This document shows positions 30,648-41,610 of a stretch of 64,000 bases of DNA, one piece after another. A program made the position numbers and the translations under genes. The notes below the pieces were generated by a model. The model saw only the letters and a program-made list of their open reading frames with translations, did no database searches and was not told the DNA's origin. This stretch comes from Maniola hyperantus (Eukaryota > Arthropoda > Insecta > Lepidoptera > Nymphalidae), in contig NC_048545.1 of NCBI RefSeq assembly GCF_902806685.2, positions 15,585,926-15,649,925 of the forward strand, given 5' to 3'. Position 1 is the stretch's first letter, and each line of letters starts with the position of its first letter.

Positions 30648-33600
30648 ATTTTGATTAGATTCCTAGGTATTATCTACAACATTAACATAACCACAAAATA
30701 TAAATAATAATTAAACTCACAACACTAAATTATCATGTTTATTACCTATTTACTACTAATAGGTACCTAAATATTACTATTTTAATAGGTATTTACTAAT
30801 AATTTTCATCAATTATTAACAAAAAACGGGCTGAATTGAGTCTATTTGAAATTAATAATCCTTCGAAATTAAAACATCTCTACATTCGTTGAGATTGCTA
30901 AAAATTTATTACCTCTATAAAACGGACGGATTATAGTGGAGAGTCGCAAAACACTGGTCCCGACTAGTTGTTAAAACGATCGTTGCCACCTAATAAAGTT
31001 TCCAATTACAAACTGTCATTTTTGCTTAGTGAATAGAGTTTTAAAAACTATCGATACGAAAACATACGTGAAAAAGCTGTTTCCGGTTTCTATTCCATCC
31101 CATTAATGGCTATGATCGAGAGTCATTGTCTATGACGTCATCTTGGTTAAAAACTGACGTTAGCGAATAGAAAATTTGAGTTTGACATTTAATTATTAGA
31201 AATTTTCACGAAATTAGTGTGCCACTGAGATACAGCATAACCCTGCTGAGCGCTGTTATTTATCATCTGACAGAAAGTGATGTTGATCATTGATTACTGG
31301 AATTACTTACTCTTTCTCCAATTACCTACTATTTACTAATTAAGTAGGTACTTTTACTAATTCCTTCATACCAAAGCCGATGGTTGCCGACTTTAATTTG
31401 TAGCAAATTTGGTAGCTTGTAGTAAGCAGTCCTTTAGCAATTATTACGATATCTTTGCAACTGTTAAACCAAATGACTCGCTGACTTTGGTACGGCTGAT
31501 CTTACAGGAAACATAGTTGATACCGTTAATACCTACTCAAAGTTTCTTCTTTTTAACAATTATTATAACATTTAAACTAATTTGTCGAATAAACTTTCAG
31601 GGCATCTTCAATTTTATAGTTTTTTTAAAACTTGTCTTATCTAGTTATGACTATGAATAACTTTTTCCATCGTGGTGGTTTTATTTGGGAAGCAGTATAA
31701 AAAGGAAGGCTAGACTAGTAATATTTTCTTACCAGCTCCTGTAGTGTCCGCTATTATGGATGGCTTATAGCGTTTATAGCGTCTATAGCGGCGGCGAACA
31801 GCGATCGCGCCGTGTTTTTACGAGCCCCGTCGAATTAGCGCCTCGACGGCTACCGCTAGGATTGCCACTCGTACTCTAGCAAATAATTTAAGTTTACAAA
31901 AAAAGCCGACCGCGGTTTGCGCTGCAACTTTTCAGTCTGCATATTAAAGCGTATAAAATCCACCGTTTTGTTTTTTCAATAATTTTATGTATCCAGTGGC
32001 ATTTGCGCTATCAAGGCGAATTACATACAGGTCAGCCACATATATCTGTTTCGGGCTTCGCCGCAGTCGGGTGAAAATTGAGTATCTTCTTTTGGAGTCG
32101 GTGTACTTTATAATCTACAATGCTAATTAAGTCCGCTAAAATACTCTATTTTTGTCTCTCTGCCCGATACTGATTAGGAAACTAAATAAACAGGTTTCCA
32201 AGTGTCCATAAAACTAGTGTTATTAAACCATAAATTGACAGATATAAGGCGATAAGATTTTTGCGAAAGTCAAAGGTAAAACAAAAATATGCTTTAACGA
32301 TAAATAAGTAGGTACTCTTATTTTAAGCTGTGTACTTTAGTTTTGTCTTACTAAAATTTAAATCAAACCACTTTATTCATAAAAAAAGATGGCAACCCTG
32401 GCTACCGCTGTGAGTATCGCTTTATTTATTTTAAACTAGGATTATAATAACAGGTTAGTGTCAGTTATGAAGAGATTATTTACCTTTATCTATATTATTT
32501 GCTGATTCTAATGTAAGAAGCAATTTGTTTAATACATTGATATTTATCAAAATATGGAAACTTACATGAAAAGCCTTGTGTTTTAGGATAAAAGATTTTG
32601 AGCTTTATCTTTTTCTGTATGTTCTGTGTTTTGTACATACGTTTAGAACATTTATTAATCTTTTGATATTGAATTGGCAATATCCTTATCTCTATTTAAT
32701 AATTTTTTTATGTTATTTCTGGCTATTAGCGTAACTGCCACAGCTTTTAGTGTGTTTATACAGAGACCTACAAAACTACTATTGTAGTTACTTATGCACA
32801 GGATAAATGAAGTCTAAACAATTCGTCGAATCATAGACATAAATTTTTAAGCGTATATAAATGGGTTTTTTGTAGTATCTATTAACCGAATAGAAAATAT
32901 AAGTAAGTTACCCTTTTATGCATTCAGGGGACAGAGCGGGGCTGTTTTTATGGCGGCCATGGCTCCATAGCGGAATACATTTCAACGACCATTAAATTTT
33001 ACGACATCAACTTTTCAGCCACCGCTATAAAATCATTTCGCATATAATACGCGGACGCGACGCCACTGTGGATTGTGTTCATGTGTTGATCCCACTTCTG
33101 ATGTCGTATGTTCTAGTCTGTTCATTGTTTTGCTTTGTTATTGAGATGATTTAGTGGGTGTGACCGTTGCCGAAAATATGTTTGATATTGTACGAAATTT
33201 TAATTAAAGCAAATTTCGTTTTGTTCTACGTAAATGTTAAAAGAGTGATTTTAAAGGTCCCTTTGATGCATTTTTAGGTTATATTTCACTGTTTTATTTC
33301 GATTAATGTTCCATCCTAATGGCGGTCTTGTTCAATTTTTATCTTCTGTAGGTAAGATTGTAGGTATTATAATCAAACTCTCTCTATTTAGCAAGTGTAT
33401 TCTAAAACCAACATGTAACATAATTATTTTGATCTTTTCCTCTATCACATTTGGGATTAATTTTAAAACTGCGTTTTATAGACCTTACAATTTTACAAAA
33501 AATAATGTTGACGAAGAACAATGCAGCTAAAATGTCAAAACCTTTTAACTCAAATATAACATTTCTGTATTTAATGGCTTTTGGAAACCTCATACATTAG

Positions 33601-33951
33601 GAAGCCATCCTAGCCCTACTCGAGCCAACCAAAAGTGAACTTTGAAAATACATATTTAAAGTATAATTTTCAATATCACACTTAACACTTGCACATTTTA
33701 ATCTAGACTTGAGGGTAGTTTTTGTGGAGTGCAATTAGAAACCCGCGACAAAGCGGGGAAGAGATTTCAAAGGATTTAATGTTTCTGTTACACTGGTTTT
33801 TGTTTCGTCTTCGCGACTCGCCGACCGAAATGCGTTAGTAATTGTCTTTCATTATATTATTATGTTTTTGCTTGAAGTGGTGGAAAATTGGAGGGAAAAC
33901 CACAGTTCCTCTTGTAAGTTCGAAACAGCTTTATGATTCCAATTACAAAAA
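30648..33951. other. unassigned AT-rich DNA
   Basis: No gene recognised. GCTTATAGCGTTTATAGCGT and CTATAGCGGCGGCG near 31768 form a short 9-bp repeat in a GC-richer patch (31740-31870). Minus- and plus-strand open frames at 32495-32680 and 33306-33593 resemble nothing known. A splice-like motif lies at 33337-33359. Confidence 0.4.
33337..33359 (+). promoter_or_regulatory. AG|GTAAG splice-ratchet-like motif
   Basis: TTTTTATCTTCTGTAG is followed directly by GTAAGATT: a pyrimidine-rich acceptor joined to a 5' splice consensus with no exon between. This is the layout of a recursive splicing site, but chance occurrence is possible. Confidence 0.25.
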
Positions 33952-33954
33952 GTA

Positions 33955-33980
33955 ACTCATTCTTTTTCGTTTCAGGTAAG
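33955..33980 (+). promoter_or_regulatory. CAG|GTAAG splice-ratchet-like motif
   Basis: CATTCTTTTTCGTTTCAG then GTAAG; the AG is at 33974-33975 and the GT at 33976-33977. A strong pyrimidine tract, CAG and GTAAG fit the recursive splice-site consensus known from long insect introns. No host exon is identified on either side, so the role is unproven. Confidence 0.35.
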
Positions 33981-34860
33981 CCGTCAAAAATTGCAAGAAT
34001 TGCAGCAGAACGGGTTCGTAGATCTCTTCATTTTTATTTTATAGATTTATTTTTACCAGTAAGTAATTCTATTTTTGGTAAGTGAAGATACTGCAGTTAG
34101 TAATAAGAAGATGCTTACAAAATACACATTTCAATGGATCAAGTAGGTTATAAAAGAAGGAAACCATACATTCAGAGATATATTTAAAACCCTTATATGC
34201 AAAAATTAAATATCCATTCTAAAGCAAAATGAATTTAAACCAAGTTTTAAGCTGGTGCTAACCATGAGTCTCTCGTCAGCTTCTTTATTAAGTGCCGCTC
34301 ACTTCTCGCCGCAGTCCCCACACTGAGGTACCTAAAACAAAGATACTAACTTGAGTGCTGTCACCGGAACAACAGGTTAATGTTGAACTTTAACATCACG
34401 ACACAAGTTAAGCCAAGATAAGTTGATTGCTAAGCTTTATAAGCCTTTTATAAACTTAAAATTACCACTAACGTCAGCAACCTATTTGGAGAAAATAATT
34501 ATATGGATGGGTACAGTGTTTCTTAGATACCAATTACAACATAACACCTAATTATAAGCCTCAGTTATGATAAACGAGACCTGACCTGTAGATTGGCAAT
34601 AGATTTTACGAGCCCATAAAAACGCGCACGTAAAATCTTCAAGTAAAATTACTTTATTCTCTCATGATCATGCTGCAATTTTATTGTTATTGCATAGTCA
34701 TGCTCATTTAAGTTCACCTATTACTCACTTTCTCTACATTTCGAAAAAAATATCATTATTTATTTTGATAGTATATTGTTATTATACTTGTAACTTTTTA
34801 AATTAAGTACTTTAATTTTGCCAGGTTTTTATTAATTTACTTTCTGATCTTTGTTTGCAG
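33981..34860. other. unassigned AT-rich DNA
   Basis: No gene. It ends in TTTCTGATCTTTGTTTGCAG, a good acceptor-like sequence, 196 bp upstream of the small open frame at 35057. Confidence 0.35.
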
Positions 34861-35056
34861 TACTAACTTTTCAATGAGATAGAAACTTGAAATATTTAAC
34901 ATAGCATTATGATCCAATATGGATCGTAATGCATCTACCTACTTGAGCTTCTGTTAACTCTTATCTATATCCCCGAGTTTCTTTAAGGTTCAGCTAATTT
35001 TTTCTATGTCAGAACTAGAAAATTTGCTAGAACACTGAAACAGTTCGTAAAAAGAG

Positions 35057-35260
35057 ATGGCAAGTAGTAATCAGTCAAAGAGCTGCAACGATCTCTTTCT
35101 CACAAATTGGTACGGATTAGGAAGAGCCAATTACGTACCAGCGCAGGCTGCAGATTACAAATCACTGTATGTACGGACAGAAACTAACATAAATCCACCG
35201 ATAGATATAAATCTAAACTGTATTAATAACAACATGGAAACTGGTAGCAGTGGGGCGTGA
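35057..35260 (+). CDS. Small open frame of 67 residues, unknown
   Basis: I do not recognise the product. It starts at an ATG in good context (AAAAGAGATGG) and contains DLFLTNWYGLGRANYVPAQA and a Thr/Asn-rich end (NINPPIDINLN). Composition is balanced and not repeat-derived, unlike nearly all other short frames here. An acceptor-like TTTCTGATCTTTGTTTGCAG ends at 34860, and a GTATGT donor-like word sits inside at about 35168, so it could be part of an exon rather than a complete gene. There is no signal peptide or membrane segment. Random open frames of this size are common in AT-rich DNA. Confidence 0.2.
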   Translation: MASSNQSKSCNDLFLTNWYGLGRANYVPAQAADYKSLYVRTETNINPPIDINLNCINNNMETGSSGA

Positions 35261-35869
35261 TTTAATAGTCAAGTTGTGACTGTTGATCTAATAAGAAAGT
35301 TCAAAATGATGGAAAGCAGTTAAGATTGATTTGACTTAGCCACAGAAGCTTGAACATGAATCATCCGCCATCCGCCAGAAAGATCTTAATCTTCGTCTGC
35401 ATCCATGCTACCTGAATCCTAAAATCTAAGTATGATCACATCAAAAGTATCTAATATTATAAGTAAAAAAAACTTTGATTTCAAGTTTCTTGTAGTTATA
35501 AAAGTTTCATACTTTTCGTGACTTCTTCTGCGTTAAGAAAAAATTCCGTGTTAAAATGTCTCAAAATCCTTTCTTATTTGCGAGTCTACGTTTTACAAAG
35601 AGTAGGTAATTAGTATACTCGTACATGCAAAGTTTCTAAACTCAGTGGTTCGAGCCGTACTTTGATAATATGATAAATGGTCAGTTTCTCCTTTCAATAA
35701 AAAAATATATACGGAAAATCATAAATACGTTGTAATACCTAATAAAAAAAATCACTTGCACTTTAGTTTCTAAATAAAAGTGAGAGTGGCGAAGTGTGGT
35801 GTTGATTGTCGAGTGTACACCCCTCGAGGGACGGCCGTTATTGATGACTCGCGTTATGCGGAGTGTTGC

Positions 35870-35905
35870 CTCGACACTCGACACTCGACACTCGACACTC
35901 GACAC
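35870..35905. repeat. heptamer array (CGACACT)n
   Basis: Five 7-bp CGACACT units, the last drifting to CGACACC. The Val/Glu-rich minus open frame here is produced by the array. Confidence 0.9.
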
Positions 35906-37349
35906 CGCCTCGACACTGACGTGTTATTTGACCGAATGTTGCATTAGAACGAGTGGCGCGCTCTAGTGCTCCTGACAGCGAAGTAAATACACTTCAAGTG
36001 CCACGATCCCAAACATACGCAGTAGGTGCTTACTGATTACAATGTTATTACTGAATACAAATACATTCCAAATTTAAAAAAAATGACAGTGTGCTTATTT
36101 CATCGGTTTGAATTAAAACTTTACACAATTGTTGTTGACGATTGCATAATGGAGCTATATTGCTGTGCTTGCTGGGCATCAATTAGTTTAAAATGAAAAA
36201 CCAACGAGAAAAGTAAAATAAGCAGTGATTTGTAAGAAATTAAATGGAAAAAAGAGGCCATATTGATTATAAAGACTGATTTAAATGTAATAAAAAACCA
36301 TAAAATTGAGTAAGTAACACTAATCAAAGAAACAATCGAAATAAATTAAAAAACAATAAGCATAAGTTTTTGTTCTAAAGAAATCGAAAAACATACTATG
36401 TAAGCTTACTAAGTACCCAAGCTCTTTGGGAATCGTACGAGAATAAGTAAACAAACTATTTTCAGCACCGACGCAATTGAAAATTAAAACATCACAAAAA
36501 AGCAAACCTCTGCAGCTGAGAAAAAGATCGAGTGACACATATTAATTAAGCCTTTACAAAGAACAAAAGCATCATTTGTCAGTGTCCGCCTCGCGTATTA
36601 AAAAACGAAGTTCAGAAAGTGAACCGAGTCAACAAGAGTGCAGCAAAAAGTGGGCAGTGACGTGAACAGTACAGTTGTCCCGCGGCTTTTTACTGAGCAC
36701 CCTGTACCCCGATAGTTGGTTGCGTCATTTATCACACAGTTCGAGCGTAACAACAGCAGATATGAAGACCCCATTCGTTAGCATTAATAATTGAAACATC
36801 TACCGTCGTGATTATGTAGAGCTTCAGAGACAGTTAATAACAAAAACTAATGAATCACGTTCTTTCTCATCAGAATTAAACAAGTTACTACTAAGTTATA
36901 GCAGATATACAATGACGCATAAGAAACTTATGGGGCAATTTACGGATCGCCTGCGGCATTGTCAACAGTACTGCACTGCCAGGCGATTTGGATGGTTAGT
37001 ATGTCTAGTAATAGTAAAAATAGTAAAAAATAGTATAGTTGAAAAATAGTATTGATAGAATTTTGGAAATAGTATTGATACCCTACTAAGTCACGTTGTA
37101 AATAAAATGAGATGTTACAGATTTTCGAATAAGACCATGACTTAAAATTCAATTTGAATTACTCCCATACAAACGAAAATAAGTCTCACAAGGGAATACC
37201 TATTATTGTGTAAGAGATATCAAAATATTTGACAATCGTATTAATACTTAATTATCTGGACAATAAAATGACGAAAACAGAACATAAAAATATGTTATAA
37301 TATTTCGGGATGGTGCTAAATTGCGGACTTCCTCAATCGTCCGACATAG

Positions 37350-37398
37350 CGAGGCGGAGGGACGGCGGAGGGACGGCGGAGGGACGGCGGAGGGGCGG
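37350..37398. repeat. 11-bp array (GAGGGACGGCG)n
   Basis: Four units of GAGGGACGGCG, the last GAGGGGCGGTG. The Arg/Pro/Ser-rich minus frame is an artefact. Confidence 0.9.
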
Positions 37399-37714
37399 TG
37401 AGGGCACCTCGGACGCCGGGATGATCGCATTAGCTTAGTTTACGAAAAATGTGCCCGAGATCTAATTACGCTCTTTTGATAAAACTTTCGCAACGACTCG
37501 CTCAATGAGTTCGTGCTTCATTTTATAAATTGTCCCCGCCCCCTCCTGTCCGCTCGCCCCTGTCCCCTCCCCCCCTCGCCCCTGCCTTTTCTCATGATTT
37601 TATCTCGTTATGCGTTATTTCTTATTTTATATTTTTTCGGACTCAGTTGTGAAATATTGCTCACTCACCTACCACAAAACTTTTGCCTTCAACTACCGTC
37701 ACGTGTTTTTTTTC

Positions 37715-37848
37715 ATTACTCATCATCATCATCACTATTAATCATTACAAGGATCTCTTGTAGGGACTTCGCCTTGCTCCGCCTGAATCCAGCGGCTTTC
37801 TGCGACTCCTCTGATGTCGTCTGTCCGACTAATGGGTGGGCTAAAAAC
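37715..37848 (-). mobile_element. LINE 3' end fragment (RTE-like)
   Basis: ACTCATCATCATCATCACTA (tail in reverse), GATCTCTTGTAGGGACTTCG, CCTGAATCCAGCGGCTTTCT, GCGACTCCTCTGATGTCGTC and TGTCC. The CCACTGCTGGACAT part is deleted between tail and body. Confidence 0.75.
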
Positions 37849-39004
37849 ATTTTTCAAGCATTATTTATATATTATTTATTATTATTATTTATATAATATT
37901 AATTTTTCAAGCATTTTAGACATTCCGGAGTAGTAGATTTTTTTGACTAGTCAATTGTCAGTCTACTTCCTTGTATTGTGTTATTATCTACTTATTAATA
38001 ATCTTAGTTTAGTATCTAGCTGTCTAGGTCTTAAAACGCACCCACTTACTTACGTCACTAAATGGATTTGCTGTTTCAATTATTCTATAATCTCTAGCTT
38101 TAGCTCCAAGCGTTTATGATTGAATAAGAGCATGTCTCATTATTTATATAGCAAGTAGCTAATGAAAGCGACCGTTAACGCCATGTTGCAAAGATTACGT
38201 CCGCAACATGGCAGCTGTGGACTCGTGGAGCGGCTTAGTCGACCGCTACTCTATTTATTCCGTTTAAAATACCAACTGAAGTGTATCCCTATAATCCCAC
38301 ACATGAGGGAATTTATCCGATCCACTGAAAACTCAGCAGCCCTAGCAAATGATAGAGGGCTTATCTGCAAGCAGGATATCAGCAATTGCGTTACAAGCTT
38401 CGCTAATAAGTCTAATGTATTCCTTATTGTGAACGATTTAAGGTTGATTTTAGAGTGGTATTAAAATAGTTTCGCTCATCGTACATCAGTTAGTCGCATT
38501 TGTCTGAAGCGAAATCCATTCGATGCGGTGTTTGATGGGCTCTAGGGTTAGGGTCGTCAGTATTTTAAAACAACATCAAAATATTGGTGTATTGAACTAC
38601 TTTATCGCGAAACTGACATGTGAATAGGTAACTCCTTTATTTTTTTTATCAAACTGTTTTTTTTTCGTTTTAAAAGAATTATGTTTAAAAACCGTAAAAT
38701 GGTTTAAGAGATTACTGATATTTTTATTACATAACCGATAGTAAGTTTTAATATAAGTACCTACTCATTGTGCTAGAATTATTTAGATTGGAGTATTGAA
38801 GTACATCAGGGATATCTGGAAGAAAAAGGGGGAGGCATTTGCCCGCCTTTGGGATGACCTCTGAATTATTAGAGTTAGATATACTAAAGTAATAATATTT
38901 AAAAACAATGATATTAATAAAGAAAAAAAAGAAAAAAGAAGAGAAAAGTATACATACAAAATATATTAAAAAAAGATAAGAAAGGCTTATTTATTTATTG
39001 GAGT
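37849..39004. other. unassigned AT-rich DNA
   Basis: No gene recognised. A 100-residue open frame (38162-38464) has no recognisable family. A 10-bp stem (GCCATGTTGC / GCAACATGGC, 38180-38212) sits at its start. Confidence 0.35.
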
Positions 39005-39215
39005 ATATATCTCCATTCTCCACCCATCACTAAGCATGAATCAGAATGCGGATTGGTGACCTTTGAGAACATAATGGAGAATCGTAAGGCATACAAGTTT
39101 CCTTACGATGTTTTCCTACACCGTTAAAGGAAGTGATATTTAATTGCTTAAAACGCGCATAACTCCAAAAAGTTCGACATGCGTGCTCAGGATCTAATCT
39201 TGGAGACCAAAGTTT
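39005..39215 (-). mobile_element. SINE family 1, head partly decayed
   Basis: CCACCCATCACTAAGCATGA, GAATGCGGATTGGTGACC, TTTGAGAACATAATGGAGAA, GTTTCCTTACGATGTTTTCC, TAATTGCTTAAAACGCGCAT and AGGATCTAATCTTGGAGACC (reverse B box). The A box is lost. Confidence 0.75.
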
Positions 39216-39911
39216 TTGAGATAACTTATTACTAAAGATATTTTCTTTGTTTGTCTCTTCATTACTATTTATCTTAGCCAGGCGGCTTGAATTCTTTATG
39301 TTACAACTTATAATTGAATGATTCCGTTTATCATTATGAGTAGGTACCTATATCACACCGCCACTCGCCACATTCATCTACTTATTGATAGCTAATTGTC
39401 GCTTTGCCTGCTGTCGACGACACTTACATATTTAATTGCCCTCCATAGTCCATACTAAACTACTAGAGGTCAATATCAGTAATTACTCGATTCAATATTA
39501 ACAACAACGCTTTACCAATGGAAACATAACCTAATTATAACAGCCATTTGAATTCCTCGTCCCGAACAACTTCGATATAATGAATGGGGGAGCCGTATAA
39601 TTATGTCACAAAGTAATTATACACACTTGTGAGACGAAATGAAATCCTAAATATTCTAAGTAGGTACAATCTTACAGTACACTTATATTACTAATTCCTG
39701 AAAGTCCGGCAACGCATCGCCAGTTCCTCTGGTGCTGCAAATGTTCATGAGCGGCGGTAATCACTTAACATTAGGTGAAGCCTGCTCGTTTGCTCGCTAT
39801 CTCTATTTAAAAAATCGTACTATGTAACTAGTCTTACCATAGTTAAGCTTCTTTTCTAAGGTCACTAATAAAAAGCAAAGTAGGTTGTAAAAGTAATTAT
39901 TCATACGTCCA
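39216..39911. other. unassigned AT-rich DNA
   Basis: No gene. About 39700-39790 (CCTCTGGTGCTGCAAATGTT, TCACTTAACATTAGGTGAAG) has the look of a dispersed repeat 3' region that I cannot name. Confidence 0.3.
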
Positions 39912-40130
39912 CTAGCCGATGGCCACGACTTCGTCCGCGTGGATTTAAGATTTCAAAAATCCCAAAAGAACTCTTTGATTTTCCGGGATAAAAAGTAACC
40001 TATATCAATTTCCAGGTCTTTATATACCTACCCATGCAAAAATCACGTCCATCTTTCGCTCTGTTGCGATGTGATTGAACGACAAACCAACAAAGAAACA
40101 CCTTTTCGGATTTATAATATGAATAGTGAT
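39912..40130 (-). mobile_element. Helitron-like element, second subfamily
   Basis: CTAG (39912-39915), CCACGACTTCGTCCGCGTGG, CTTTGATTTTCCGGGATAAA, ATGCAAAAATCACGTCCATC, GTTGCGATGTGATTGAACGA, CAAACCAACAAAGAAACACC and TTTATAATATGAATAGTGAT. Same ATCACGTC/GATGTGAT module as 24610-24800. Ends about 45 bp before the 63-bp minisatellite. Confidence 0.75.
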
Positions 40131-40174
40131 CTAGAATCTAGATGATGCATTTTCTGATCTAAATGTCTTCATCA

Positions 40175-40741
40175 TTTTCCACCGTATTGAAGCAAACGGA
40201 GCCAAATATAAATCAGAGTTGGTTGTTATCGCTAATGTTTTCCACCGTATTGAAGCAAACGGAGCCAAATATAAATCAGAGTTGGTTGTTATCGCTAATG
40301 TTTTCCACCGTATTGAAGCAAACGGAGCCAAATATAAATCAGAGTTGGTTGTTATCGCTAATGTTTTCCACCGTATTGAAGCAAACGGAGCCAAATATAA
40401 AACAGAGTTGGTTGTTATCGCTAATGTTTTCCACCGTATTGAAGCAAACGGAGCCAAATATAAATCAGAGTTGGTTGTTATCGCTAATGTTTTCCACCGT
40501 ATTGAAGCAAACGGAGCCAAATATAAATCAGAGTTGGTTGTTATCGCTAATGTTTTCCACCGTATTGAAGCAAACGGAGCCAAATATAAATCAGAGTTGG
40601 TTGTTATCGCTAATGTTTTCCACCGTACTGAAGCAAACGGAGCCAAATATAAAACAGAGTTGGTTGTTATCGCTAATGTTTTCCACCGTATTGAAGCAAA
40701 CGGAGCCAAATATAAAACAGAGTTGGTTGTTATCGCTAATG
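40175..40741. repeat. 63-bp minisatellite, 9 copies
   Basis: Nine nearly identical head-to-tail units, each with TTTTCCACCGTATTGAAGCA, AACGGAGCCAAATATAAATC and GAGTTGGTTGTTATCGCTAA. Variation is nearly confined to one T/A site (AAATCAG in copies 1, 2, 3, 5, 6, 7; AAACAG in 4, 8, 9) and one T/C in copy 8. Because 63 is divisible by 3, long frames stay open: plus frames of 208 residues (unit FSTVLKQTEPNI) and 176 residues (unit VVIANVFHRIEANGAKYKSE), and a 192-residue minus frame (APFASIRWKTLAITTNS). The second plus frame is open upstream to about 40134 but has no ATG. None resembles a known protein. Confidence 0.97.
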
Positions 40742-41434
40742 TGGGTTAAACATATTTTGTTCCATTTTGTAAAGAGTATATATACCTAAGCTGGCTTGGA
40801 TGCGTTCCAAAGCACATGTAATCTATGTCAGTCTGTCTACTTGGAGGCTAGACGTCTGCGGCTAGTGGCTACCCTCAATTACACAATTCCTAGGTATGAC
40901 CCGCGGCGGTGGGAGGGCGTCCGGGAGGGAATTGACGATAATTGCAGCAATTGAGTGGCTCGGCAGATGGACGCGTCGCCGATAAATAACTTAAATAGGA
41001 AGCGTTTACTCCGATACTTCCTGTCTTTACCCTGCTGTTAGCTGTAACCTCGTTCCTGCCTCCTGGGTGGCCGCACAAGGTAAATTAACTCTATAAATGA
41101 CCTTATTACGTCAGATGCTTGTGAAATAATTGTTACTAGCTTTTTGCTGCAGCATACGTCTACATTTATGTTGTTTTTGGAGAAATCTAAAAGTTTTCAA
41201 TGTAGACATAATACTTACCTAACTGGGTTTAATATAATATAATGATACACATATTTTAATACGTTTAAACGTTAATACTTACTAAAATATAGATTTTGGA
41301 TTTTGTATAACTTTTCAACCATTGAGGCAGAAATCGACGTAAAAGTTTCAGAAAAGTGGTCTTGCGAAAATTGAAAGAAAATAATGGATTAGGATGATTT
41401 TATTATTTGTTCTTGGTCAATATTCTTTTAATTC
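40742..41434. other. unassigned DNA
   Basis: No feature recognised beyond a GC-rich patch near 40900-40935. Confidence 0.3.
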
Positions 41435-41610
41435 GAGCCTCGATAGCTCAACGGTTAACGGAGCGGACTGAAAACCGAAAAGGTCGCCGGTTCAAACCCC
41501 ACCCGTTACACTATTGTCGTACCTACTCCTAGCACAAGCTTTACGCTTAATTGGAGGGGAAAGGGGAATATTAATCAGCACGATAAACTTGGCTAATCTT
41601 TAAAAAAATA
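41435..41610 (+). mobile_element. SINE family 2
   Basis: tRNA-like head: GCCTCGATAGCTCAACGGTT (A box) and GTCGCCGGTTCAAACCCCAC (B box), then CACTATTGTCGTACCTACTC, GCTTTACGCTTAATTGGAGG, GGAAAGGGGAATATTAATC and AGCACGATAAACTTGGCTAA, ending in an A run. A second copy is at 62143-62310. Distinct from SINE family 1 in body and tail. Confidence 0.85.

Larger units (their letters stand above)
35261..37714. other. unassigned DNA with two short arrays
   Basis: No gene recognised. It includes a heptamer array (35870-35905), a stretch around 36575-36720 that resembles an insect 5' leader (TCAGT initiator-like word at 36579-36583), and an 11-bp array near 37350-37400. Confidence 0.35.

Noticed and set aside
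38162..38464. 100-residue open frame as a gene
   Set aside because: No recognisable domain and no splice or promoter context; this length is expected by chance in 64 kb.
40131..40789. Three long open frames (176-208 residues) as protein-coding genes
   Set aside because: All are produced by one 63-bp repeat whose length is a multiple of three; open on both strands, with no recognised family and no support for transcription.
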